Positions 1 to 8,148 of a stretch of 42,585 nucleotides of DNA are shown here, piece by piece. The stretch is taken from NCBI GenBank assembly GCA_937910695.1, contig CALEMW010000100.1, forward strand, positions 1 through 42,585, read 5' to 3'. Each line of letters opens with the position of its first letter. Position 1 is the first letter of the stretch. A program made the position numbers and the translations under genes. Below the pieces are notes generated by a model. The model made no database searches, was not told the origin of the DNA, and saw nothing but the letters and a program-made list of their open reading frames with translations. This DNA comes from an uncultured bacterium. GTDB lineage: Bacteria > Krumholzibacteriota > Krumholzibacteriia > LZORAL124-64-63.

Positions 1-234
1 CCCCACGCCAACCAGGTGGGCCAGACGGGCAAGACCGTCAGCCCGAAGCTGTACGTGGCCATAGGCATCAGCGGCGCCATCCAGCACCTCGCGGGCATGA
101 GCTCCTCGAAGTGCATCGTGGCGATCAACAAGGACCCCAACGCACCCATCTTCAAGGCCGCCGACTACGGCATCGTCGCCGACCTTTTCGATGTCGTGCC
201 GGCATTCAGGGACGCGATCGCCGCCCTCGATTGA
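1..234 (+). CDS. etfA: Electron transfer flavoprotein alpha subunit, C-terminal fragment
   Basis: The frame is open from base 1 to the TGA at 232-234, so only about the last 77 residues are present. They carry the signature of the EtfA FAD-binding domain: GQTGKTVSP, then [13 protein letters not shown], then [14 protein letters not shown] and a tail ending in DAIAALD. EtfAB accepts electrons from acyl-CoA dehydrogenases and passes them to a membrane quinone reductase. A candidate partner of that kind lies at 5898-7907 on the other strand. The gene is cut by the window edge, not broken; etfB would be expected just upstream but cannot be seen. The identification is firm. Confidence 0.95.
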   Translation, partial: PHANQVGQTGKTVSPKLYVAIGISGAIQHLAGMSSSKCIVAINKDPNAPIFKAADYGIVADLFDVVPAFRDAIAALD

Positions 235-275
235 GGAACGGAACGAGGCGACCCCACACGGACCAAGGATCCGCC

Positions 276-788
276 GTGCTCACCTTGACGATCATGCGCC
301 ACGGAAAGGCCGAGCCTCACCATAGAGCCGATTTTGAGCGGGAGCTTGCCCCCAAAGGCGTGCTCCGCTCCCGACTCGTGGCAGAAATGCTGGCCGAGGC
401 CGGCGTCACCTGGGATTGCGCGGTGACCAGTCCGGCACCGCGGGCCTCCCAGACGGCCGACACGGCTCTCGACGTCATGACCTCCGGACTGCTGCCCTCC
501 TACGACCGCGACATCTACGATCACGCCGACCCGACAACCCTGATGTCCGTGGTGCGCCGTCACGCCGACGGTGCTCGTCAAGTCGTCGTGTTCGGCCACA
601 ACCCAGGCATGAGTTGGTTGGCTCAGTGGCTTTGTCCGGACTTCGTCGATCAACTGGCGACCAGTTCGGCCGTCGTCCTCGATCTCGAAGGAGCCGACTG
701 GGCGGATGTCTCACCAGGCTCGGCAACCCTGCGGTTGGTCTGCCGCCATCAGGACCATCCAGGCGCACACCTCGAGGACAAACCATGA
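276..788 (+). CDS. sixA: SixA-type phosphohistidine phosphatase (histidine phosphatase superfamily)
   Basis: A 170-residue protein starting at GTG 276, chosen because AAGGA (265-269) sits 6 nt upstream and because the catalytic RHG motif (residues 8-10, MRHGKAEPH) then lies right at the N-terminus, as in SixA. A second family motif, GHNPGM, supplies the other active-site histidine. The length matches small SixA/phosphohistidine phosphatases (about 160-170 residues) rather than phosphoglycerate mutases. SixA removes phosphate from phosphohistidine in proteins, classically the ArcB HPt domain in E. coli. Its TGA overlaps the ATG of polyphosphate kinase (785-788), so the two are probably translationally coupled. 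The target is unknown. PPK1 itself works through a phosphohistidine, which makes it a candidate by context only. Confidence 0.88.
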   Translation: MLTLTIMRHGKAEPHHRADFERELAPKGVLRSRLVAEMLAEAGVTWDCAVTSPAPRASQTADTALDVMTSGLLPSYDRDIYDHADPTTLMSVVRRHADGARQVVVFGHNPGMSWLAQWLCPDFVDQLATSSAVVLDLEGADWADVSPGSATLRLVCRHQDHPGAHLEDKP

Positions 789-2854
789 CCGAACCGAGGT
801 TCGAGCTGACCGACGATCTGTTCACGCCGAAGGAAGTCAGCTGGCTGGCCTTCAACGAGCGATTGCTCCAGGAAGCCGAAGACCTGAGCGTGCCGCTGAT
901 CGACCGGCTCAAGTTCCTCGGAATCTACTCGTCGAACCTGGACGAATTCTTCCGCGTGCGCGTGGCGACCCTGCGACGTCTGGCCGGCCTCGGCTTCCGC
1001 AGCCGCGAGTTCATCAGGCACGATCCCAAACAGGTGCTCGACCAGGTCATGCGCGAAGCCAAACGTCAGCATGCTCGCTACAATGCCCTCTACGAACAGC
1101 TCATCGTCGAGCTGGGCGAGCATGGCATCCATATGATCGACGAACTCGCCTATGACGAGCAACAGGCCTCCTTCGTCGAGGCGTACTTCCACAAGATCGT
1201 CCGCCACCGGCTCCACCCCATCATGATCCGTGGCCGTGGCGACCTGCCCCCTTTGGTCGATCAAGCCATCTACCTGGCCGTCCGCTTGAGTGACTCACGG
1301 GGAAAGCGCAAACCTCGTTATGCCCTGATGGGAATCCCCACCGATGTCCTGAACCGATTCGTTGTGCTCCCCTCCCGGAACGAGGAGCACGACCTGACCT
1401 ACCTCGACGATGTCATCCGCTACAACCTGGGTTCGGTGTTCTCGCTCTTTCCCCACGACACCCACGATGCCTATATGGTGAAGTTCGCCAAGGACGCCGA
1501 GCTGGACCTGGACGACGACATTCAGGAGAGCTACTTCAGCCGGATTTCCCGCAGCATCAAACGTCGGGGGTTCGGATCCCCGGTACGCTTCCTCTACGAC
1601 GGCTCCATGCCCGACGACATGCTCGACCTGTTGCTCACCAAGCTGAAAATCCCGCGGGACGAGTCGTTGACTCCCGGCGCCCGCTACCACCACCGCAGTG
1701 ATCTGATGAACTTTCCCACTGTGGGCAAGGGCAGCCTCGCTTCACCGGAACGCCCTGCGGTCGCCCATCCGGACCTGCCCACCGACGGCAACTACCTCAG
1801 AGCCGTCCGCCGTCGCGATGTCCTTCTCCACTTTCCCTACCACTCCTTCGACCACGTGCTGACCCTGCTGCGCGAGGCGGCCCTGGATCCCAAAGTACGT
1901 TCCATTCAGATCTGTCTGTACCGTCTCGCCCGCAATTCGAGCGTCGTCAACGCTCTGATCAACGCCCTGCGCAACGGCAAGCAGGTGACGGTGATCATGG
2001 AGCTCCAAGCCCGCTTCGACGAGGAAGCGAACCTGCTATGGTCAGCGCGACTGCGTGAAGAAGGCGCTAGAGTCATCATGGGTGTACCTGGATTGAAGGT
2101 TCACGCCAAACTCATCCTGATCACACGGCGGGAACGGGGCGCGGACCGCGATTATGCCTGTATCGGCACTGGGAATATGAACGAGGACACCGGCCGTGTC
2201 TTTTCCGACTTCATGCTTCTGACCGCGAGTGAAGACGTTGCCGGCGAGATCCGTGCTGTCTTCGAGCAGATCCGCAAACCCTACCGTACAGGAGCCTTCC
2301 AGCATCTCCTGGTCTCCCCTTACAACCTGCGCGAAGGCGTGGTGAAGAAGATCGACCGGGAAATCGAGTTGGCCAAAGCGGGTCGCGACGCCTGGATGGA
2401 CGTCAAACTCAACAACCTGAGCGATGAAGCCGTCATCTCTCGTCTCTACGAGGCGTCTCAGGCCGGAGTCAGCATACGGTTGAACATCAGGGGCATGTAC
2501 TCCATCAAAGCCGGCGTCGACGGCGTCAGCACGAATATTCAGGCCATGGGTATCATCGACCGCTTCCTCGAACACAGCCGCGTGTTGGTCTTCGGCAACG
2601 ACGGCAACACCGAAGTCTGGCTCGGATCAGCAGACTGGCTGCCCCGGAACTTCGACAAACGCATCGAAGTGATGGTCCCCCTGCGCAATCCCAAGCTCGT
2701 GACCCAGGTGCGAGCCATCATCGAGGCCCACTGGCGCGACAATACCAAGGCAAGGATTCTCGATCCTGATCTGCGCAACGAATTCCGTCGAGACGACAAA
2801 CCCCCGTTCCGAGTTCAGGATGAGATCTACGACATCCTGGACGAGAACACCTGA
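785..2854 (+). CDS. ppk1: Polyphosphate kinase 1
   Basis: A 689-residue protein, the usual PPK1 length, starting at ATG 785 and overlapping the stop of the SixA gene. It polymerises the gamma-phosphate of ATP into inorganic polyphosphate, reversibly, through a phosphohistidine intermediate. The N-terminal domain opens with the typical SWLAFNERLLQEAE and YSSNLDEFFRVRV motifs. The two phospholipase-D-like catalytic domains follow. The likely autophosphorylated histidine is H440 in GLKVHAKLILI (E. coli H435), and the second conserved histidine is H597 in EHSRVLVFG (E. coli H592). GTGNMNEDTGR and GSADWLPRNFDKRIEV are further family motifs. Nothing is missing. A minus-strand terminator hairpin lies just beyond the stop. 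Confidence 0.97.
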   Translation: MTEPRFELTDDLFTPKEVSWLAFNERLLQEAEDLSVPLIDRLKFLGIYSSNLDEFFRVRVATLRRLAGLGFRSREFIRHDPKQVLDQVMREAKRQHARYNALYEQLIVELGEHGIHMIDELAYDEQQASFVEAYFHKIVRHRLHPIMIRGRGDLPPLVDQAIYLAVRLSDSRGKRKPRYALMGIPTDVLNRFVVLPSRNEEHDLTYLDDVIRYNLGSVFSLFPHDTHDAYMVKFAKDAELDLDDDIQESYFSRISRSIKRRGFGSPVRFLYDGSMPDDMLDLLLTKLKIPRDESLTPGARYHHRSDLMNFPTVGKGSLASPERPAVAHPDLPTDGNYLRAVRRRDVLLHFPYHSFDHVLTLLREAALDPKVRSIQICLYRLARNSSVVNALINALRNGKQVTVIMELQARFDEEANLLWSARLREEGARVIMGVPGLKVHAKLILITRRERGADRDYACIGTGNMNEDTGRVFSDFMLLTASEDVAGEIRAVFEQIRKPYRTGAFQHLLVSPYNLREGVVKKIDREIELAKAGRDAWMDVKLNNLSDEAVISRLYEASQAGVSIRLNIRGMYSIKAGVDGVSTNIQAMGIIDRFLEHSRVLVFGNDGNTEVWLGSADWLPRNFDKRIEVMVPLRNPKLVTQVRAIIEAHWRDNTKARILDPDLRNEFRRDDKPPFRVQDEIYDILDENT

Positions 2855-2873
2855 TCCTTCTCCCATCCTCTCG

Positions 2874-2912
2874 AAAAAGCAGGACGCGGAGCCCCGAAGG
2901 TCTCCGCGTCCT
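2874..2912 (-). terminator. Intrinsic terminator of the FGE-fold lipoprotein gene
   Basis: A perfect 11-bp inverted repeat (AGGACGCGGAG at 2881-2891 and its complement at 2902-2912, 10-nt loop). On the minus strand it is followed directly by GCTTTTT (plus A-run 2874-2878). It lies 27 nt past the stop of the minus-strand gene ending at 2939. It may also slow transcription from ppk1, but has no T-run on the plus side. Confidence 0.75.
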
Positions 2913-2938
2913 CGAAGATATGTCGGTGGTATGACTGC

Positions 2939-4624
2939 CTACTCGATGCCGCTGACCGTCATGACCGGCCGGAAACCGATCTTGTTGCTTGTCCAGAAGG
3001 GATCGAAGCCGCTGCGGTTGGCGCTGCGGCAGACCACCGAGAACTGGGTGGCGTCGCCGCCGCGGATGACACGCACCGGGTCCAGGAACTTGGCTTCGGA
3101 AAAGTCGCTTATCTCGAAGGGATCGAACATCGGGCGACCGACGACGGCCGAAGTTTCTCCAGGGAAAGGCTGTTCCAACACGACGGGATCGGTAACCGGT
3201 CCGACTACGTAGTCGGCATGCCAGTCCTGGACCCACTCCCAGGCGTTGCCGTGAACGTCACGCAGTCCCCAGGCATTGCTCCTCAGGCTGCCAACGTCGG
3301 ACAAACCCTGAGCACAGTGCCAGCCTACGAGGTTCAGGTTCGGATCGTCACATACTGGGTTGATGACCGGACCATTCGTGAATGCGGTGACCGAACCGGC
3401 TCGACAGGCCCGCTCCCACTCGGCCTCGGTAGGCAGACGATAACCTTCGGCGCCGTAAGGATCGCCGCCGTTGCAGGTCCAATCAGCATGATCGTAGGTC
3501 TGGGCCATACCGTTCCGAAGGCTCAACCAGTCGCAGTAGGCGGCTGCGGCATACCAGCTCAGGCCGATGATGGGTTCGTTGGGCGCGCCGGTCATGGAGA
3601 TGATCGAAAAGACGGGATCGTAGGCCAAACCCATGTTGGCCAAGACCACGATTTCGAGGGACGGCGCTGAGCCGTCCGGCACATCGAGATTGTCCATCAC
3701 GGGATAGAGCGTATCGATCGAGGCGATCGTAACGCAGACCGTGTCGCCGCCGTCGATCTCGACTACGCCGGAGCAGGCATCTTCCGGATCGATCACCGTG
3801 CGGATGAACACCGTGTCGAAGACCGTCGGTACGGTCACCAGCGGCGGATCCTGCGTGTAGGCCCATACCAGAAGGTTTTTGAACTGGACCCTGGTGACCT
3901 CTCGACTCGACATGAAGATGTCGTTGGTCAAGGTAACTTCGTGCTCTAACTCATCGATTCCGTGCCCCCACTCCTCGATCGAGCTGCCCATGGTGAATGT
4001 GCCGCCGGGGATAAACTCGAACCCGGCGGGAGCAACGACGTCGAGAACGAATTCGGCACTCAGCTCGAGTGTCTCGCCGAACACTTCGTCCTCGATGATC
4101 TGGCGGCCTGTGTTCAACCAGCCTTCAGGATGAGCGAAGACGACGGTGTAGTGACCGGCGTCGATGTCCTCGAGGATCCGGTCGCCGGTGCCCTGGATCA
4201 TCAGGCCTTCACTGCCTCTCAAGGTCCAGGTCGCAGCGGCGTCAGCGGGCGTTGTCGTGACGACCACCGTACTCGGCACATTTTCGCGGTACTCACCTTC
4301 GACGACGAAGGCCCTGCCGCCGTCGATGCGGTGACTGACCGAGGTCGGCCACGGACGAACCCAGCCGTCGAGTCCCTGCCAGGTCAAAGTGTATTCGCCG
4401 TCGGCGAGACCCTCCATGATGCGGCTCTCGACACCCTCGACCACCAGACCGCCGGGACCGACAAGTCTCCACGGCGTGGCCTGGGTTTCGGGTCCGACGA
4501 TCACGGCGATCGATCCGCGGGCGGCGGGATCGACAGGGCTGTCGTCACGGCTGCAACCGAGGAAGAAGACACAGAGCAGGAGGCAGGCGGTCAGCAACAA
4601 AAACCAACGACGCATTCCAGACAT
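2939..4624 (-). CDS. Lipoprotein with PEGA-like repeats and a formylglycine-generating-enzyme-fold (FGE-sulfatase) domain
   Basis: A 561-residue protein starting at ATG 4624, 7 nt after GAGG. A hydrophobic signal (RRWFLLLTACLLLCVFF) ends in the lipobox FLGC, so it is probably a lipid-anchored envelope protein. Residues about 35-190 hold two similar PEGA-like beta modules (GPGGLVVEG / GSEGLMIQG). From about 195 (FEFIPGGTFTMGS) to the end is an FGE/SUMF1 fold, with hallmarks SREVTRVQF, YRLPTEAEWERACRAG, LRDVHGNAWEWVQDW, RVIRGGD and IGFRP. True FGE uses a cysteine pair after the RGG motif. Here the stretch reads RGGDATQFSVVCRSANR, with only one cysteine, so sulfatase activation is unlikely and a binding or structural role is more plausible. 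It appears to be monocistronic, with its own promoter and terminator. Confidence 0.85.
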   Translation of the reverse strand: MSGMRRWFLLLTACLLLCVFFLGCSRDDSPVDPAARGSIAVIVGPETQATPWRLVGPGGLVVEGVESRIMEGLADGEYTLTWQGLDGWVRPWPTSVSHRIDGGRAFVVEGEYRENVPSTVVVTTTPADAAATWTLRGSEGLMIQGTGDRILEDIDAGHYTVVFAHPEGWLNTGRQIIEDEVFGETLELSAEFVLDVVAPAGFEFIPGGTFTMGSSIEEWGHGIDELEHEVTLTNDIFMSSREVTRVQFKNLLVWAYTQDPPLVTVPTVFDTVFIRTVIDPEDACSGVVEIDGGDTVCVTIASIDTLYPVMDNLDVPDGSAPSLEIVVLANMGLAYDPVFSIISMTGAPNEPIIGLSWYAAAAYCDWLSLRNGMAQTYDHADWTCNGGDPYGAEGYRLPTEAEWERACRAGSVTAFTNGPVINPVCDDPNLNLVGWHCAQGLSDVGSLRSNAWGLRDVHGNAWEWVQDWHADYVVGPVTDPVVLEQPFPGETSAVVGRPMFDPFEISDFSEAKFLDPVRVIRGGDATQFSVVCRSANRSGFDPFWTSNKIGFRPVMTVSGIE

Positions 4625-4694
4625 GGTCGACCTCGGTCGGGTGGGGTGGGGATGTCGGCACCTGGAACCATCCCCCGGCTCCAGGCTGCATTGT

Positions 4695-4724
4695 ATAATA
4701 GGAATCCCGGTCGGGCGGCGTCAA
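4695..4724 (-). promoter_or_regulatory. Sigma70-like promoter for the FGE-fold lipoprotein gene
   Basis: On the minus strand TTGACG (plus 4719-4724) and TATTAT (plus 4695-4700) are separated by 18 nt. The predicted start of transcription is about 60 nt before ATG 4624. The -35 box matches consensus at 5 of 6 positions. Confidence 0.55.
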
Positions 4725-4745
4725 GCCGGGGCTGAGCCGATGTGC

Positions 4746-5792
4746 CTAAGCTTCCAAGCGCCGGGCGGCACCCGTGACGGCCAGATCGGCCTCATCGACG
4801 AGCTGCTGCAGGATCTCGCGCAGGGGCTGCACCTTGCGGATCAGACCTACCGACTGGCCGGCCATGAGCGATCCCTTGTCCACATCGCCGTCCACAGCCC
4901 CCTCGCGAAGGCTGCCGACCCAGTATTCCTCGACCTTGAATTGGGCTTCCTGGCGGTTGATCTCCCCCGACGCCAGCTTCTGGAGCAACTCCATCTGCAG
5001 TTCCCCGAACCTGTCCATGGCCCGGTTCTTCAAGGCGCGGACGGCGACAACGGGGAGCTTGTGGCTGTACTGGGGGGTTGAGATCGCCTCGCGGGAACGG
5101 GCCTTGATGAAGGCTTCCTTGAACTTCGGGTGGGCCTGGCACTCCTCGGCCACGACGAACCGCGTGCCCAACTGCACGCCCGCTGCCCCCATCAGCAACA
5201 GGTGACCGATCATGCCCCCGTGGGCGATGCCGCCGGCCACGAAAATAGGCAGCTTGTCGCCGTAGCTGAACAGGATGTCCTGCAAGAGCACGATGGTGGA
5301 AACGTGGCCGATGTGGCCGCCGGCCTCGCTGCCTTCGAGAACCAGAGCGTCGGCTCCGTAGGCGATCATGCGCTCGGCGATCGAGGCCGTCGAAGCAAAG
5401 CAGACGACCTTGGCGCCGCTGTCCTTGGCCTGCTCCACATCGCTCTGGCGCGGGATCGAGCCGGCGAAAACGATGTGGCTCATCTTCTTTTCGCAGCAGA
5501 TATCCAGCTGAGCCCGGTAGTTGGGCGCGATGACAATGATGTTCGCGGCGAAGGGACGGTCGGTCAGACGGCGGGTTTCGTCGATGGTGTCGGAAAACAT
5601 CTCGGGGGGCATGTTACCGCCGGCGAGGGATGCGAACCCACCCATGTTGCTCACCGTGGAAACCAGCTTCGGGTCGGAAATCCAAGTCATGGCACCGCAC
5701 ATGATCGGTAGTTCACTGCCCAGGAACTTCTTGCCGAGGGCCCAGATCGGATCGAGGCGCGGGGTCGATTTCACAGGTTCGTAGGTCGCCAT
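4746..5792 (-). CDS. NAD(P)H-dependent flavin oxidoreductase, nitronate monooxygenase / FabK family
   Basis: A 348-residue TIM-barrel flavoprotein. ATG 5792 is preferred over upstream in-frame ATGs because GGAG lies 6 nt before it. Family motifs appear in order: PIMCGAMTW near the N-terminus, GGFASLAGGNMPPE, the phosphate/FMN-binding LEGSEAGGHIGHV with the conserved histidine, IFVAGGIAHGGM, and GAAGVQLGTRFVVAEE. Members are either nitronate monooxygenases, which detoxify alkyl nitronates, or FabK enoyl-ACP reductases, which complete fatty-acid elongation. Sequence alone does not decide between them here. There is no fab gene beside it. It has its own promoter at 5852-5879 and lies 105 nt downstream of the Fe-S oxidoreductase gene on the same strand. 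Confidence 0.85.
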   Translation of the reverse strand: MATYEPVKSTPRLDPIWALGKKFLGSELPIMCGAMTWISDPKLVSTVSNMGGFASLAGGNMPPEMFSDTIDETRRLTDRPFAANIIVIAPNYRAQLDICCEKKMSHIVFAGSIPRQSDVEQAKDSGAKVVCFASTASIAERMIAYGADALVLEGSEAGGHIGHVSTIVLLQDILFSYGDKLPIFVAGGIAHGGMIGHLLLMGAAGVQLGTRFVVAEECQAHPKFKEAFIKARSREAISTPQYSHKLPVVAVRALKNRAMDRFGELQMELLQKLASGEINRQEAQFKVEEYWVGSLREGAVDGDVDKGSLMAGQSVGLIRKVQPLREILQQLVDEADLAVTGAARRLEA

Positions 5793-5851
5793 GACTTGCT
5801 CCATCCTCCATTGTCGACGAAACCGCCCCGCCAACGCGACGGAGCGGTCCC

Positions 5852-5879
5852 ATCATACCCGATCGGTCCTGATTCGCAA
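5852..5879 (-). promoter_or_regulatory. Sigma70-like promoter for the flavin oxidoreductase gene
   Basis: Minus-strand TTGCGA (plus 5874-5879) and TATGAT (plus 5852-5857) with a 16-nt spacer, about 60 nt before ATG 5792. The -35 box overlaps the loop-proximal arm of the hairpin at 5869-5896. Confidence 0.4.
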
Positions 5880-5896
5880 GATCCGAGTCGAATCAG
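5869..5896 (-). terminator. Hairpin directly after the Fe-S oxidoreductase gene
   Basis: An 8-bp perfect stem (CTGATTCG at 5869-5876 with CGAATCAG at 5889-5896, 12-nt loop) begins 2 nt after the stop at 5898-5900. There is no T-run after it, so it may be a weak or factor-dependent terminator, or an mRNA-stabilising hairpin. Confidence 0.35.
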
Positions 5897-5897
5897 T

Positions 5898-7907
5898 TCA
5901 ATCCACGAGATTGCGTTCGACGAGTTCGACCAGATCGAGGGCCTGCAGGCTCTCCTGCCGGTCCGTTTCCTTGATGCCGTCGCCGATCATCGTCAGGCAG
6001 AAGGGACAGGCTGTGCCGACTTCGGCGGCGCCGGTCGCGGCGGCTTCGGCTACTCGGTTCTGGTTGATGCGCTCGCCGAGATCCTCTTCCATGAACATCC
6101 TCGCGCCCCCGGCGCCGCAGCAGAACCCCTCGCGGCCGTGGCGAGGCATCTCCACGCGGTCCAGGCCGAGGGCATCGACGATCTCGCGCGGGGCGTCGTA
6201 CACGCCGTTGTGGCGGCCCAGATAGCAACTGTCGTGATAGGTGACCTTCTTTCCCGTCTCACGGCCGACCTTCAGCCGGCCGTCGCGCAGCAGCTCGGCC
6301 AACATCTCGGAGTGGTGGATCACTTCGAGGTTTTGCAGGTCGAACTGACCGTATTCGTTGGCCAACATGCTGAAGCAGTGGGGACAGGCTGTCACGACGG
6401 TCTTCACATCGTACTTCAGGAAAGCGGCAACGTTCTGCTGGGCCTGCATTTCAAAAAGGTACTCGTGCCCCATGCGACGTGCGGGGTCACCGCAGCAGCC
6501 TTCTTCGGTTCCCAGCACCGCATAATCCACACCAGCCTTGTTCATCAAGCGACACAGCGAACGCAGCACATCCTTGTTGCGCTCGTCGTAGGCTCCCGCA
6601 CAGCCCACGAACAGCAGGACTTCAGCCGAGCCCTTCTCACGCAGCAGCGGCACCTCGAGTTCGCCGATCCAATCCTCACGGGCGGCCGAAGCCGCGTTCC
6701 AGGGGTTCGAGTTGGTTTCGAGACCCCGCACTGCGTTGGTCAGCGCCGGTTCCATCTTTGCTTCGGTCATCATCAAATAGCGGCGCATGTCGATGACATG
6801 ATCGATGTGTTCGATCGCCACTGGGCAGACCGTCTGGCAGTACCCGCAGGTGGTGCAGCCCCAGATCACATCCTCGGCGATCACGCCGCCGGCCAGTGGC
6901 GGCCGTTCGATCGCGGCGGCGACGGCCTTCGCCTCGTCCAGGCGCCCGGCGGACTTCAGCTTGCCCACCTTCTGCAACTCGCCCGCGATGGCGTAGAGAT
7001 GATCTCGCTCCTCGATGATCAACTCGCGGGGCTGCAACGGTTTGCCTGTGGTTGCGGTGGGGCAGTGCATGGTGCAGCGGCCGCATTCGGTACAGCTGTA
7101 CATGTCGAGCAGCCGCCGCCAGCTGAATTCCTCGACCTTGCCGACGCCAAACGACTCTTTGCCCTCGAACTCCATGCGCCCGATCACGGCGGGGGCCGTG
7201 AGTTTCATGGTGAACACGCTGGGCAGGGCGGTGATCACGTGGAAATGCTTGCCGAAAGGCAGAAAATTCAAGAACGCCAGCACCAGAACGACATGAGCCC
7301 AGAACATGACCTTCCACCACAGCATGACCGTTCCGGCATCGATCCCTGCAAATACTCCCGATAAAGCCGAGGAAACGACCGCCCATCCCGCTTCGGCGTG
7401 ACCGGGATCCAAGGCGAACAGAGCGGCGTCGCCGATCAGGTCGGTCATCATCAGCAACGCGATCCACAGCAGGATCAGCACGCCTTCCAGGTTCAGATGC
7501 AGCCGGGACGGTCGGACGATCAACCTGCGCCAAAGGCCGACCAAAACCGCCAAAATCACCAGCGTCGCGAATATGTCCTTCAAACCGGCATAGAAGCCGC
7601 CCACCACACCGTCGAAACCCGGGAGGTTGAAGTCCGGACTGAAGCCGCGGCCGATGAGAGTGATGGTGCGCAGCGACACGACCAAGAACCCGAAGAAGAT
7701 GCCCACATGCATCCAGCCCGCTCCCCGCTCGTAGAGCAGTCGCTGTTGACCGAAGCCGATCACGAAAAGTCGGCGCAGGCGTTCAGCGGGGCGATCCCCC
7801 CGCTGCTCGGATTCGGCGGCGGCAAGAAGCCACCAGCGTCCAGCCATGGTATCGAGGAAGAAGCAAAGAGCAGCGAATAACACCAGGGACATCAGCGCGG
7901 GATTCAT
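5898..7907 (-). CDS. Membrane Fe-S oxidoreductase (HdrD/GlpC-like CCG protein), probable ETF:quinone oxidoreductase
   Basis: A 669-residue protein. ATG 7907 has GGAGGT 5 nt upstream; an open frame extends further 5' but has no such signal. The N-terminal ~240 residues form several membrane segments (from SLVLFAALCFFL on; later FLVVSLRTITLI, LILLWIALLMM and VVLVLAFLNFL), resembling a NarI-type cytochrome b region. Two [4Fe-4S] motifs follow: CTECGRCTMHCP (about 270) and CTTCGYCQTVCP (about 349). Two CCG domains come next, with EEGCCGDPARR (about 469), HDSCYLGRHNG (about 557) and GFCCGAGGARM (about 596). This order matches the membrane oxidoreductases that link EtfAB to menaquinone in fatty-acid oxidisers. 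That role fits the etfA end at position 1 but is inferred. Heterodisulfide-reductase-like or lactate/glycolate oxidase partners are alternatives. Confidence 0.85.
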   Translation of the reverse strand: MNPALMSLVLFAALCFFLDTMAGRWWLLAAAESEQRGDRPAERLRRLFVIGFGQQRLLYERGAGWMHVGIFFGFLVVSLRTITLIGRGFSPDFNLPGFDGVVGGFYAGLKDIFATLVILAVLVGLWRRLIVRPSRLHLNLEGVLILLWIALLMMTDLIGDAALFALDPGHAEAGWAVVSSALSGVFAGIDAGTVMLWWKVMFWAHVVLVLAFLNFLPFGKHFHVITALPSVFTMKLTAPAVIGRMEFEGKESFGVGKVEEFSWRRLLDMYSCTECGRCTMHCPTATTGKPLQPRELIIEERDHLYAIAGELQKVGKLKSAGRLDEAKAVAAAIERPPLAGGVIAEDVIWGCTTCGYCQTVCPVAIEHIDHVIDMRRYLMMTEAKMEPALTNAVRGLETNSNPWNAASAAREDWIGELEVPLLREKGSAEVLLFVGCAGAYDERNKDVLRSLCRLMNKAGVDYAVLGTEEGCCGDPARRMGHEYLFEMQAQQNVAAFLKYDVKTVVTACPHCFSMLANEYGQFDLQNLEVIHHSEMLAELLRDGRLKVGRETGKKVTYHDSCYLGRHNGVYDAPREIVDALGLDRVEMPRHGREGFCCGAGGARMFMEEDLGERINQNRVAEAAATGAAEVGTACPFCLTMIGDGIKETDRQESLQALDLVELVERNLVD

Positions 7908-7934
7908 GAACGACCTCCGGAGATTCTGGAAACC

Positions 7935-7952
7935 CCTTCGATCGTTCGAAGG
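7935..7952. other. Inverted repeat in the divergent intergenic region
   Basis: CCTTCGA and TCGAAGG form a perfect 7-bp repeat around a 4-nt centre. It lies 28 nt upstream of the Fe-S oxidoreductase start, in the 241-nt gap shared with the plus-strand CoA-binding gene. It could be an operator or a 5'-UTR hairpin. Function cannot be assigned. Confidence 0.3.
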
Positions 7953-8001
7953 TAGCAACGCCGTCGCCCCGGGGAAACGAAAAAACACCCGTCGCCTCGG
8001 C

Positions 8002-8030
8002 TGGACAAGGACCGCGACGGGGGATAGACT
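8002..8030 (+). promoter_or_regulatory. Sigma70-like promoter for the CoA-binding protein gene
   Basis: TGGACA (8002-8007) and TAGACT (8025-8030) with a 17-nt spacer. It would give a leader of about 110 nt before ATG 8149 and would also cover the alternative TTG start at 8101. Confidence 0.4.
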
Positions 8031-8148
8031 ATGTCGATGTCTCGACCGGGGCGGTATCACCCCGATTTTCTCATGTGCCACTCCCCGACGAGGTTCGAGA
8101 TTGGATAACGACATCACACAGGGTGACCCAGGTCCGGCTGAGGACGAC

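Noticed and set aside
5796..7364. Long plus-strand open frame opposite the Fe-S oxidoreductase
   Set aside because: His/Gln/Val-rich antisense translation without motifs. The minus strand carries the iron-sulfur cysteines.
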